Source of the DNA: Aphanomyces cochlioides
Taxonomy: Eukaryota; Oomycota; Saprolegniomycetes; Saprolegniales; Verrucalvaceae
Direction of reading: 5' to 3'
NCBI GenBank assembly: GCA_019828595.1
Contig: JAHQRK010000020.1
Coordinates: forward strand, 806,001 to 870,000
Length of the DNA: 64,000 nt
Shown here in pieces: positions 30,701 to 45,700 of the stretch. Both the position numbers and the translations under genes were made by a program. The notes beneath the pieces were generated by a model. That model ran no database searches, had not been told where the DNA came from, and worked only from the letters and a program-made list of their open reading frames with translations. Numbering within the stretch: position 1 is the stretch's first letter; every line of letters starts with the position of its first letter.

Positions 30701-33700
30701 TTGATGTCATTGTTTATTCAGACTTGTGAAAGAGATATCTTCATCAGAGATCTTAAGGGAGGGCGACAAAGGAAGATATACGACTATATTTATTATTGTG
30801 GGCGATAAACAGAGAGAAAGCATTCACCCTCTTGTGTTTCAAAGAATGGAATTAAATCTTTGCAAGAAGCTGCTATGTTCTCTGAACATTTCATGTCTGT
30901 CAAAATAGATTTATGACCAATCATATTGAGTATTTTGGTGTGATGAAACTCCTAACACAGATGCCGTCATTATACACATCTGCGGCATCTGTGTTAAGAA
31001 TATCATATTTTTGTATGGGGTGTGTTAAAGATTCCAACACAAATGCCTGGAATCCATGTTCAATGATAAATGTATACTTGATTTCATTATATGTATCCGG
31101 AAAGTGCAAGATTCCAGGCAACTGTGTTAGAGAATCCATCACATTTATTTACATTCGGCTGATTGGCCAATATTATAAAGCTAGAAGTACTGAGCAGCAT
31201 CAAGCAAAGTTGAAAAACTTTTAGATGCAATCGCTCTTCACTCCAATACTTTGCATTGCTCGAGCAATCAAAATTTCATAAGGCATTCTATGTATTTGAG
31301 GATTATTCTAACGAAATTTATTTAATGTGCCAGTGGCTTGCTGCGATTTTTCTGAATTGTTTGCCTCTGCTGTTCCTCATTGCTGAACTAGATGAATTTG
31401 GTCGAATTCACCAGCACGGCATATTTTAAACTAATGAACATAACTGTGTTGTGAGTAATAATAAAGTTCAGGTGCCCAAATGAATGGCACAAAGCTTCTC
31501 GTAGTTCTGTGATTTGTTTAAGCATCGGTATCGGTGGTAATAGTCATAGTAGATCGCACGATCAATTTGAGAAACACTTCAGCAGAAGTGTTGAGAATTG
31601 CAAAGCTTTGTTGAAGGGAAAATTTACGAAAATGCAGTTTGATGTCATTGTTTATTCAGACTTGTGAAAGAGATATCTTCATCAGAGATCTTAAGGGAGG
31701 GCGACAAAGGAAGATATACGACTAATTTATTATTGTGGGCGATAAACAGAGAGAAAGCATTCACCCTCTTGTGTTTCAAAGAATGGAATTAAATCTTTGC
31801 AAGAAGCTGCTATGTTCTCTGAACATTTCATGTCTGTCAAAATAGATTTATGACCAATCATATTGAGTATTTTGGTGTGATGAAACTCCTAACACAGATG
31901 CCGTCATTATACACATCTGCGGCATCTGTGTTAAGAATATCATATTTTTGTATGGGGTGTGTTAAAGATTCCAACACAAATGCCTGGAATCCATGTTCAA
32001 TGATAAATGTATACTTGATTTCATTATATGTATCCGGAAAGTGCAAGATTCCAGGCAACTGTGTTAGAGAATCCATCACATTTATTTACATTCGGCTGAT
32101 TGGCCAATATTATAAAGCTAGAAGTACTGAGCAGCATCAAGCAAAGTTGAAAAACTTTTAGATGCAATCGCTCTTCACTCCAATACTTTGCATTGCTCGA
32201 GCAATCAAAATTTCATAAGGCATTCTATGTATTTGAGGATTATTCTAACGAAATTTATTTAATGTGCCAGTGGCTTGCTGCGATTTTTCTGAATTGTTTG
32301 CCTCTGCTGTTCCTCATTGCTGAACTAGATGAATTTGGTCGAATTCACCAGCACGGCATATTTTAAACTAATGAACATAACTGTGTTGTGAGTAATAATA
32401 AAGTTCAGGTGCCCAAATGAATGGCACAAAGCTTCTCGTAGTTCTGTGATTTGTTTAAGCATCGGTATCGGTGGTAATAGTCATAGTAGATCGCACGATC
32501 AATTTGAGAAACACTTCAGCAGAAGTGTTGAGAATTGCAAAGCTTTGTTGAAGGGAAAATTTACGAAAATGCAGTTTGATGTCATTGTTTATTCAGACTT
32601 GTGAAAGAGATATCTTCATCAGAGATCTTAAGGGAGGGCGACAAAGGAAGATATACGACTATATTTATTATTGTGGGCGATAAACAGAGAGAAAGCATTC
32701 ACCCTCTTGTGTTTCAAAGAATGGAATTAAATCTTTGCAAGAAGCTGCTATGTTCTCTGAACATTTCATGTCTGTCAAAATAGATTTATGACCAATCATA
32801 TTGAGTATTTTGGTGTGATGAAACTCCTAACACAGATGCCGTCATTATACACATCTGCGGCATCTGTGTTAAGAATATCATATTTTTGTATGGGGTGTGT
32901 TAAAGATTCCAACACAAATGCCTGGAATCCATGTTCAATGATAAATGTATACTTGATTTCATTATATGTATCCGGAAAGTGCAAGATTCCAGGCAACTGT
33001 GTTAGAGAATCCATCACATTTATTTACATTCGGCTGATTGGCCAATATTATAAAGCTAGAAGTACTGAGCAGCATCAAGCAAAGTTGAAAAACTTTTAGA
33101 TGCAATCGCTCTTCACTCCAATACTTTGCATTGCTCGAGCAATCAAAATTTCATAAGGCATTCTATGTATTTGAGGATTATTCTAACGAAATTTATTTAA
33201 TGTGCCAGTGGCTTGCTGCGATTTTTCTGAATTGTTTGCCTCTGCTGTTCCTCATTGCTGAACTAGATGAATTTGGTCGAATTCACCAGCACGGCATATT
33301 TTAAACTAATGAACATAACTGTGTTGTGAGTAATAATAAAGTTCAGGTGCCCAAATGAATGGCACAAAGCTTCTCGTAGTTCTGTGATTTGTTTAAGCAT
33401 CGGTATCGGTGGTAATAGTCATAGTAGATCGCACGATCAATTTGAGAAACACTTCAGCAGAAGTGTTGAGAATTGCAAAGCTTTGTTGAAGGGAAAATTT
33501 ACGAAAATGCAGTTTGATGTCATTGTTTATTCAGACTTGTGAAAGAGATATCTTCATCAGAGATCTTAAGGGAGGGCGACAAAGGAAGATATACGACTAT
33601 ATTTATTATTGTGGGCGATAAACAGAGAGAAAGCATTCACCCTCTTGTGTTTCAAAGAATGGAATTAAATCTTTGCAAGAAGCTGCTATGTTCTCTGAAC

Positions 33701-36700
33701 ATTTCATGTCTGTCAAAATAGATTTATGACCAATCATATTGAGTATTTTGGTGTGATGAAACTCCTAACACAGATGCCGTCATTATACACATCTGCGGCA
33801 TCTGTGTTAAGAATATCATATTTTTGTATGGGGTGTGTTAAAGATTCCAACACAAATGCCTGGAATCCATGTTCAATGATAAATGTATACTTGATTTCAT
33901 TATATGTATCCGGAAAGTGCAAGATTCCAGGCAACTGTGTTAGAGAATCCATCACATTTATTTACATTCGGCTGATTGGCCAATATTATAAAGCTAGAAG
34001 TACTGAGCAGCATCAAGCAAAGTTGAAAAACTTTTAGATGCAATCGCTCTTCACTCCAATACTTTGCATTGCTCGAGCAATCAAAATTTCATAAGGCATT
34101 CTATGTATTTGAGGATTATTCTAACGAAATTTATTTAATGTGCCAGTGGCTTGCTGCGATTTTTCTGAATTGTTTGCCTCTGCTGTTCCTCATTGCTGAA
34201 CTAGATGAATTTGGTCGAATTCACCAGCACGGCATATTTTAAACTAATGAACATAACTGTGTTGTGAGTAATAATAAAGTTCAGGTGCCCAAATGAATGG
34301 CACAAAGCTTCTCGTAGTTCTGTGATTTGTTTAAGCATCGGTATCGGTGGTAATAGTCATAGTAGATCGCACGATCAATTTGAGAAACACTTCAGCAGAA
34401 GTGTTGAGAATTGCAAAGCTTTGTTGAAGGGAAAATTTACGAAAATGCAGTTTGATGTCATTGTTTATTCAGACTTGTGAAAGAGATATCTTCATCAGAG
34501 ATCTTAAGGGAGGGCGACAAAGGAAGATATACGACTATATTTATTATTGTGGGCGATAAACAGAGAGAAAGCATTCACCCTCTTGTGTTTCAAAGAATGG
34601 AATTAAATCTTTGCAAGAAGCTGCTATGTTCTCTGAACATTTCATGTCTGTCAAAATAGATTTATGACCAATCATATTGAGTATTTTGGTGTGATGAAAC
34701 TCCTAACACAGATGCCGTCATTATATACATCTGCGGCATCTGTGTTAAGAATATCATATTTTTGTATGGGGTGTGTTAAAGATTCCAACACAAATGCCTG
34801 GAATCCATGTTCAATGATAAATTTATACTTGATTTCATTATATGTATCCGGAAAGTGCAAGATTCCAGGCAACTGTGTTAGAGAATCCATCACATTTATT
34901 TACATTCGGCTGATTGGCCAATATTATAAAGCTAGAAGTACTGAGCAGCTTCAAGCAAAGTTGAAAAACTTTTAGATGCAATCGCTCTTCACTCCAATAC
35001 TTTGCATTGCTCGAGCAATCAAAATTTCATAAGGCATTCTATGTATTTGAGGATTATTCTAACGAAATTTATTTAATGTGCCAGTGGCTTGCTGCGATTT
35101 TTCTGAATTGTTTGCCTCTGCTGTTCCTCATTGCTGAACTAGATGAATTTGGTCGAATTCACCAGCACGGCATATTTTAAACTAATGAACATAACTGTGT
35201 TGTGAGTAATAATAAAGTTCAGGTGCCCAAATGAATGGCACAAAGCTTCTCGTAGTTCTGTGATTTGTTTAAGCATCGGTATCGGTGGTAATAGTCATAG
35301 TAGATCGCACGATCAATTTGAGAAACACTTCAGCAGAAGTGTTGAGAATTGCAAAGCTTTGTTGAAGGGAAAATTTACGAAAATGCAGTTTGATGTCATT
35401 GTTTATTCAGACTTGTGAAAGAGATATCTTCATCAGAGATCTTAAGGGAGGGCGACAAAGGAAGATATACGACTATATTTATTATTGTGGGCGATAAACA
35501 GAGAGAAAGCATTCACCCTCTTGTGTTTCAAAGAATGGAATTAAATCTTTGCAAGAAGCTGCTATGTTCTCTGAACATTTCATGTCTGTCAAAATAGATT
35601 TATGACCAATCATATTGAGTATTTTGGTGTGATGAAACTCCTAACACAGATGCCGTCATTATACACATCTGCGGCATCTGTGTTAAGAATATCATATTTT
35701 TGTATGGGGTGTGTTAAAGATTCCAACACAAATGCCTGGAATCCATGTTCAATGATAAATGTATACTTGATTTCATTATATGTATCCGGAAAGTGCAAGA
35801 TTCCAGGCAACTGTGTTAGAGAATCCATCACATTTATTTACATTCGGCTGATTGGCCAATATTATAAAGCTAGAAGTACTGAGCAGCATCAAGCAAAGTT
35901 GAAAAACTTTTAGATGCAATCGCTCTTCACTCCAATACTTTGCATTGCTCGAGCAATCAAAATTTCATAAGGCATTCTATGTATTTGAGGATTATTCTAA
36001 CGAAATTTATTTAATGTGCCAGTGGCTTGCTGCGATTTTTCTGAATTGTTTGCCTCTGCTGTTCCTCATTGCTGAACTAGATGAATTTGGTCGAATTCAC
36101 CAGCACGGCATATTTTAAACTAATGAACATAACTGTGTTGTGAGTAATAATAAAGTTCAGGTGCCCAAATGAATGGCACAAAGCTTCTCGTAGTTCTGTG
36201 ATTTGTTTAAGCATTGGTATCGGTGGTAATAGTCATAGTAGATCGCACGATCAATTTGAGAAACACTTCAGCAGAAGTGTTGAGAATTGCAAAGCTTTGT
36301 TGAAGGGAAAATTTACGAAAATGCAGTTTGATGTCATTGTTTATTCAGACTTGTGAAAGAGATATCTTCATCAGAGATCTTAAGGGAGGGCGACAAAGGA
36401 AGATATACGACTATATTTATTATTGTGGGCGATAAACAGAGAGAAAGCATTCACCCTCTTGTGTTTCAAAGAATGGAATTAAATCTTTGCAAGAAGCTGC
36501 TATGTTCTCTGAACATTTCATGTCTGTCAAAATAGATTTATGACCAATCATATTGAGTATTTTGGTGTGATGAAACTCCTAACACAGATGCCGTCATTAT
36601 ACACATCTGCGGCATCTGTGTTAAGAATATCATATTTTTGTATGGGGTGTGTTAAAGATTCCAACACAAATGCCTGGAATCCATGTTCAATGATAAATGT

Positions 36701-39700
36701 ATACTTGATTTCATTATATGTATCCGGAAAGTGCAAGATTCCAGGCAACTGTGTTAGAGAATCCATCACATTTATTTACATTCGGCTGATTGGCCAATAT
36801 TATAAAGCTAGAAGTACTGAGCAGCATCAAGCAAAGTTGAAAAACTTTTAGATGCAATCGCTCTTCACTCCAATACTTTGCATTGCTCGAGCAATCAAAA
36901 TTTCATAAGGCATTCTATGTATTTGAGGATTATTCTAACGAAATTTATTTAATGTGCCAGTGGCTTGCTGCGATTTTTCTGAATTGTTTGCCTCTGCTGT
37001 TCCTCATTGCTGAACTAGATGAATTTGGTCGAATTCACCAGCACGGCATATTTTAAACTAATGAACATAACTGTGTTGTGAGTAATAATAAAGTTCAGGT
37101 GCCCAAATGAATGGCACAAAGCTTCTCGTAGTTCTGTGATTTGTTTAAGCATCGGTATCGGTGGTAATAGTCATAGTAGATCGCACGATCAATTTGAGAA
37201 ACACTTCAGCAGAAGTGTTGAGAATTGCAAAGCTTTGTTGAAGGGAAAATTTACGAAAATGCAGTTTGATGTCATTGTTTATTCAGACTTGTGAAAGAGA
37301 TATCTTCATCAGAGATCTTAAGGGAGGGCGACAAAGGAAGATATACGACTATATTTATTATTGTGGGCGATAAACAGAGAGAAAGCATTCACCCTCTTGT
37401 GTTTCAAAGAATGGAATTAAATCTTTGCAAGAAGCTGCTATGTTCTCTGAACATTTCATGTCTGTCAAAATAGATTTATGACCAATCATATTGAGTATTT
37501 TGGTGTGATGAAACTCCTAACACAGATGCCGTCATTATACACATCTGCGGCATCTGTGTTAAGAATATCATATTTTTGTATGGGGTGTGTTAAAGATTCC
37601 AACACAAATGCCTGGAATCCATGTTCAATGATAAATGTATACTTGATTTCATTATATGTATCCGGAAAGTGCAAGATTCCAGGCAACTGTGTTAGAGAAT
37701 CCATCACATTTATTTACATTCGGCTGATTGGCCAATATTATAAAGCTAGAAGTACTGAGCAGCATCAAGCAAAGTTGAAAAACTTTTAGATGCAATCGCT
37801 CTTCACTCCAATACTTTGCATTGCTCGAGCAATCAAAATTTCATAAGGCATTCTATGTATTTGAGGATTATTCTAACGAAATTTATTTAATGTGCCAGTG
37901 GCTTGCTGCGATTTTTCTGAATTGTTTGCCTCTGCTGTTCCTCATTGCTGAACTAGATGAATTTGGTCGAATTCACCAGCACGGCATATTTTAAACTAAT
38001 GAACATAACTGTGTTGTGAGTAATAATAAAGTTCAGGTGCCCAAATGAATGGCACAAAGCTTCTCGTAGTTCTGTGATTTGTTTAAGCATCGGTATCGGT
38101 GGTAATAGTCATAGTAGATCGCACGATCAATTTGAGAAACACTTCAGCAGAAGTGTTGAGAATTGCAAAGCTTTGTTGAAGGGAAAATTTACGAAAATGC
38201 AGTTTGATGTCATTGTTTATTCAGACTTGTGAAAGAGATATCTTCATCAGAGATCTTAAGGGAGGGCGACAAAGGAAGATATACGACTATATTTATTATT
38301 GTGGGCGATAAACAGAGAGAAAGCATTCACCCTCTTGTGTTTCAAAGAATGGAATTAAATCTTTGCAAGAAGCTGCTATGTTCTCTGAACATTTCATGTC
38401 TGTCAAAATAGATTTATGACCAATCATATTGAGTATTTTGGTGTGATGAAACTCCTAACACAGATGCCGTCATTATATACATCTGCGGCATCTGTGTTAA
38501 GAATATCATATTTTTGTATGGGGTGTGTTAAAGATTCCAACACAAATGCCTGGAATCCATGTTCAATGATAAATGTATACTTGATTTCATTATATGTATC
38601 CGGAAAGTGCAAGATTCCAGGCAACTGTGTTAGAGAATCCATCACATTTATTTACATTCGGCTGATTGGCCAATATTATAAAGCTAGAAGTACTGAGCAG
38701 CATCAAGCAAAGTTGAAAAACTTTTAGATGCAATCGCTCTTCACTCCAATACTTTGCATTGCTCGAGCAATCAAAATTTCATAAGGCATTCTATGTATTT
38801 GAGGATTATTCTAACGAAATTTATTTAATGTGCCAGTGGCTTGCTGCGATTTTTCTGAATTGTTTGCCTCTGCTGTTCCTCATTGCTGAACTAGATGAAT
38901 TTGGTCGAATTCACCAGCACGGCATATTTTAAACTAATGAACATAACTGTGTTGTGAGTAATAATAAAGTTCAGGTGCCCAAATGAATGGCACAAAGCTT
39001 CTCGTAGTTCTGTGATTTGTTTAAGCATCGGTATCGGTGGTAATAGTCATAGTAGATCGCACGATCAATTTGAGAAACACTTCAGCAGAAGTGTTGAGAA
39101 TTGCAAAGCTTTGTTGAAGGGAAAATTTACGAAAATGCAGTTTGATGTCATTGTTTATTCAGACTTGTGAAAGAGATATCTTCATCAGAGATCTTAAGGG
39201 AGGGCGACAAAGGAAGATATACGACTATATTTATTATTGTGGGCGATAAACAGAGAGAAAGCATTCACCCTCTTGTGTTTCAAAGAATGGAATTAAATCT
39301 TTGCAAGAAGCTGCTATGTTCTCTGAACATTTCATGTCTGTCAAAATAGATTTATGACCAATCATATTGAGTATTTTGGTGTGATGAAACTCCTAACACA
39401 GATGCCGTCATTATATACATCTGCGGCATCTGTGTTAAGAATATCATATTTTTGTATGGGGTGTGTTAAAGATTCCAACACAAATGCCTGGAATCCATGT
39501 TCAATGATAAATGTATACTTGATTTCATTATATGTATCCGGAAAGTGCAAGATTCCAGGCAACTGTGTTAGAGAATCCATCACATTTATTTACATTCGGC
39601 TGATTGGCCAATATTATAAAGCTAGAAGTACTGAGCAGCATCAAGCAAAGTTGAAAAACTTTTAGATGCAATCGCTCTTCACTCCAATACTTTGCATTGC

Positions 39701-42700
39701 TCGAGCAATCAAAATTTCATAAGGCATTCTATGTATTTGAGGATTATTCTAACGAAATTTATTTAATGTGCCAGTGGCTTGCTGCGATTTTTCTGAATTG
39801 TTTGCCTCTGCTGTTCCTCATTGCTGAACTAGATGAATTTGGTCGAATTCACCAGCACGGCATATTTTAAACTAATGAACATAACTGTGTTGTGAGTAAT
39901 AATAAAGTTCAGGTGCCCAAATGAATGGCACAAAGCTTCTCGTAGTTCTGTGATTTGTTTAAGCATCGGTATCGGTGGTAATAGTCATAGTAGATCGCAC
40001 GATCAATTTGAGAAACACCTCAGCAGAAGTGTTGAGAATTGCAAAGCTTTGTTGAAGGGAAAATTTACGAAAATGCAGTTTGATGTCATTGTTTATTCAG
40101 ACTTGTGAAAGAGATATCTTCATCAGAGATCTTAAGGGAGGGCGACAAAGGAAGATATACGACTATATTTATTATTGTGGGCGATAAACAGAGAGAAAGC
40201 ATTCACCCTCTTGTGTTTCAAAGAATGGAATTAAATCTTTGCAAGAAGCTGCTATGTTCTCTGAACATTTCATGTCTGTCAAAATAGATTTATGACCAAT
40301 CATATTGAGTATTTTGGTGTGATGAAACTCCTAACACAGATGCCGTCATTATACACATCTGCGGCATCTGTGTTAAGAATATCATATTTTTGTATGGGGT
40401 GTGTTAAAGATTCCAACACAAATGCCTGGAATCCATGTTCAATGATAAATGTATACTTGATTTCATTATATGTATCCGGAAAGTGCAAGATTCCAGGCAA
40501 CTGTGTTAGAGAATCCATCACATTTATTTACATTCGGCTGATTGGCCAATATTATAAAGCTAGAAGTACTGAGCAGCATCAAGCAAAGTTGAAAAACTTT
40601 TAGATGCAATCGCTCTTCACTCCAATACTTTGCATTGCTCGAGCAATCAAAATTTCATAAGGCATTCTATGTATTTGAGGATTATTCTAACGAAATTTAT
40701 TTAATGTGCCAGTGGCTTGCTGCGATTTTTCTGAATTGTTTGCCTCTGCTGTTCCTCATTGCTGAACTAGATGAATTTGGTCGAATTCACCAGCACGGCA
40801 TATTTTAAACTAATGAACATAACTGTGTTGTGAGTAATAATAAAGTTCAGGTGCCCAAATGAATGGCACAAAGCTTCTCGTAGTTCTGTGATTTGTTTAA
40901 GCATCGGTATCGGTGGTAATAGTCATAGTAGATCGCACGATCAATTTGAGAAACACTTCAGCAGAAGTGTTGAGAATTGCAAAGCTTTGTTGAAGGGAAA
41001 ATTTACGAAAATGCAGTTTGATGTCATTGTTTATTCAGACTTGTGAAAGAGATATCTTCATCAGAGATCTTAAGGGAGGGCGACAAAGGAAGATATACGA
41101 CTATATTTATTATTGTGGGCGATAAACAGAGAGAAAGCATTCACCCTCTTGTGTTTCAAAGAATGGAATTAAATCTTTGCAAGAAGCTGCTATGTTCTCT
41201 GAACATTTCATGTCTGTCAAAATAGATTTATGACCAATCATATTGAGTATTTTGGTGTGATGAAACTCCTAACACAGATGCCGTCATTATATACATCTGC
41301 GGCATCTGTGTTAAGAATATCATATTTTTGTATGGGGTGTGTTAAAGATTCCAACACAAATGCCTGGAATCCATGTTCAATGATAAATTTATACTTGATT
41401 TCATTATATGTATCCGGAAAGTGCAAGATTCCAGGCAACTGTGTTAGAGAATCCATCACATTTATTTACATTCGGCTGATTGGCCAATATTATAAAGCTA
41501 GAAGTACTGAGCAGCATCAAGCAAAGTTGAAAAACTTTTAGATGCAATCGCTCTTCACTCCAATACTTTGCATTGCTCGAGCAATCAAAATTTCATAAGG
41601 CATTCTATGTATTTGAGGATTATTCTAACGAAATTTATTTAATGTGCCAGTGGCTTGCTGCGATTTTTCTGAATTGTTTGCCTCTGCTGTTCCTCATTGC
41701 TGAACTAGATGAATTTGGTCGAATTCACCAGCACGGCATATTTTAAACTAATGAACATAACTGTGTTGTGAGTAATAATAAAGTTCAGGTGCCCAAATGA
41801 ATGGCACAAAGCTTCTCGTAGTTCTGTGATTTGTTTAAGCATCGGTATCGGTGGTAATAGTCATAGTAGATCGCACGATCAATTTGAGAAACACTTCAGC
41901 AGAAGTGTTGAGAATTGCAAAGCTTTGTTGAAGGGAAAATTTACGAAAATGCAGTTTGATGTCATTGTTTATTCGGACTTGTGAAAGAGATATCTTCATC
42001 AGAGATCTTAAGGGAGGGCGACAAAGGAAGATATACGACTATATTTATTATTGTGGGCGATAAACAGAGAGAAAGCATTCACCCTCTTGTGTTTCAAAGA
42101 ATGGAATTAAATCTTTGCAAGAAGCTGCTATGTTCTCTGAACATTTCATGTCTGTCAAAATAGATTTATGACCAATCATATTGAGTATTTTGGTGTGATG
42201 AAACTCCTAACACAGATGCCGTCATTATACACATCTGCGGCATCTGTGTTAAGAATATCATATTTTTGTATGGGGTGTGTTAAAGATTCCAACACAAATG
42301 CCTGGAATCCATGTTCAATGATAAATGTATACTTGATTTCATTATATGTATCCGGAAAGTGCAAGATTCCAGGCAACTGTGTTAGAGAATCCATCACATT
42401 TATTTACATTCGGCTGATTGGCCAATATTATAAAGCTAGAAGTACTGAGCAGCATCAAGCAAAGTTGAAAAACTTTTAGATGCAATCGCTCTTCACTCCA
42501 ATACTTTGCATTGCTCGAGCAATCAAAATTTCATAAGGCATTCTATGTATTTGAGGATTATTCTAACGAAATTTATTTAATGTGCCAGTGGCTTGCTGCG
42601 ATTTTTCTGAATTGTTTGCCTCTGCTGTTCCTCATTGCTGAACTAGATGAATTTGGTCGAATTCACCAGCACGGCATATTTTAAACTAATGAACATAACT

Positions 42701-45700
42701 GTGTTGTGAGTAATAATAAAGTTCAGGTGCCCAAATGAATGGCACAAAGCTTCTCGTAGTTCTGTGATTTGTTTAAGCATCGGTATCGGTGGTAATAGTC
42801 ATAGTAGATCGCACGATCAATTTGAGAAACACTTCAGCAGAAGTGTTGAGAATTGCAAAGCTTTGTTGAAGGGAAAATTTACGAAAATGCAGTTTGATGT
42901 CATTGTTTATTCAGACTTGTGAAAGAGATATCTTCATCAGAGATCTTAAGGGAGGGCGACAAAGGAAGATATACGACTATATTTATTATTGTGGGCGATA
43001 AACAGAGAGAAAGCATTCACCCTCTTGTGTTTCAAAGAATGGAATTAAATCTTTGCAAGAAGCTGCTATGTTCTCTGAACATTTCATGTCTGTCAAAATA
43101 GATTTATGACCAATCATATTGAGTATTTTGGTGTGATGAAACTCCTAACACAGATGCCGTCATTATACACATCTGCGGCATCTGTGTTAAGAATATCATA
43201 TTTTTGTATGGGGTGTGTTAAAGATTCCAACACAAATGCCTGGAATCCATGTTCAATGATAAATGTATACTTGATTTCATTATATGTATCCGGAAAGTGC
43301 AAGATTCCAGGCAACTGTGTTAGAGAATCCATCACATTTATTTACATTCGGCTGATTGGCCAATATTATAAAGCTAGAAGTACTGAGCAGCATCAAGCAA
43401 AGTTGAAAAACTTTTAGATGCAATCGCTCTTCACTCCAATACTTTGCATTGCTCGAGCAATCAAAATTTCATAAGGCATTCTATGTATTTGAGGATTATT
43501 CTAACGAAATTTATTTAATGTGCCAGTGGCTTGCTGCGATTTTTCTGAATTGTTTGCCTCTGCTGTTCCTCATTGCTGAACTAGATGAATTTGGTCGAAT
43601 TCACCAGCACGGCATATTTTAAACTAATGAACATAACTGTGTTGTGAGTAATAATAAAGTTCAGGTGCCCAAATGAATGGCACAAAGCTTCTCGTAGTTC
43701 TGTGATTTGTTTAAGCATCGGTATCGGTGGTAATAGTCATAGTAGATCGCACGATCAATTTGAGAAACACTTCAGCAGAAGTGTTGAGAATTGCAAAGCT
43801 TTGTTGAAGGGAAAATTTACGAAAATGCAGTTTGATGTCATTGTTTATTCAGACTTGTGAAAGAGATATCTTCATCAGAGATCTTAAGGGAGGGCGACAA
43901 AGGAAGATATACGACTATATTTATTATTGTGGGCGATAAACAGAGAGAAAGCATTCACCCTCTTGTGTTTCAAAGAATGGAATTAAATCTTTGCAAGAAG
44001 CTGCTATGTTCTCTGAACATTTCATGTCTGTCAAAATAGATTTATGACCAATCATATTGAGTATTTTGGTGTGATGAAACTCCTAACACAGATGCCGTCA
44101 TTATATACATCTGCGGCATCTGTGTTAAGAATATCATATTTTTGTATGGGGTGTGTTAAAGATTCCAACACAAATGCCTGGAATCCATGTTCAATGATAA
44201 ATTTATACTTGATTTCATTATATGTATCCGGAAAGTGCAAGATTCCAGGCAACTGTGTTAGAGAATCCATCACATTTATTTACATTCGGCTGATTGGCCA
44301 ATATTATAAAGCTAGAAGTACTGAGCAGCATCAAGCAAAGTTGAAAAACTTTTAGATGCAATCGCTCTTCACTCCAATACTTTGCATTGCTCGAGCAATC
44401 AAAATTTCATAAGGCATTCTATGTATTTGAGGATTATTCTAACGAAATTTATTTAATGTGCCAGTGGCTTGCTGCGATTTTTCTGAATTGTTTGCCTCTG
44501 CTGTTCCTCATTGCTGAACTAGATGAATTTGGTCGAATTCACCAGCACGGCATATTTTAAACTAATGAACATAACTGTGTTGTGAGTAATAATAAAGTTC
44601 AGGTGCCCAAATGAATGGCACAAAGCTTCTCGTAGTTCTGTGATTTGTTTAAGCATCGGTATCGGTGGTAATAGTCATAGTAGATCGCACGATCAATTTG
44701 AGAAACACTTCAGCAGAAGTGTTGAGAATTGCAAAGCTTTGTTGAAGGGAAAATTTACGAAAATGCAGTTTGATGTCATTGTTTATTCAGACTTGTGAAA
44801 GAGATATCTTCATCAGAGATCTTAAGGGAGGGCGACAAAGGAAGATATACGACTATATTTATTATTGTGGGCGATAAACAGAGAGAAAGCATTCACCCTC
44901 TTGTGTTTCAAAGAATGGAATTAAATCTTTGCAAGAAGCTGCTATGTTCTCTGAACATTTCATGTCTGTCAAAATAGATTTATGACCAATCATATTGAGT
45001 ATTTTGGTGTGATGAAACTCCTAACACAGATGCCGTCATTATATACATCTGCGGCATCTGTGTTAAGAATATCATATTTTTGTATGGGGTGTGTTAAAGA
45101 TTCCAACACAAATGCCTGGAATCCATGTTCAATGATAAATTTATACTTGATTTCATTATATGTATCCGGAAAGTGCAAGATTCCAGGCAACTGTGTTAGA
45201 GAATCCATCACATTTATTTACATTCGGCTGATTGGCCAATATTATAAAGCTAGAAGTACTGAGCAGCATCAAGCAAAGTTGAAAAACTTTTAGATGCAAT
45301 CGCTCTTCACTCCAATACTTTGCATTGCTCGAGCAATCAAAATTTCATAAGGCATTCTATGTATTTGAGGATTATTCTAACGAAATTTATTTAATGTGCC
45401 AGTGGCTTGCTGCGATTTTTCTGAATTGTTTGCCTCTGCTGTTCCTCATTGCTGAACTAGATGAATTTGGTCGAATTCACCAGCACGGCATATTTTAAAC
45501 TAATGAACATAACTGTGTTGTGAGTAATAATAAAGTTCAGGTGCCCAAATGAATGGCACAAAGCTTCTCGTAGTTCTGTGATTTGTTTAAGCATCGGTAT
45601 CGGTGGTAATAGTCATAGTAGATCGCACGATCAATTTGAGAAACACTTCAGCAGAAGTGTTGAGAATTGCAAAGCTTTGTTGAAGGGAAAATTTACGAAA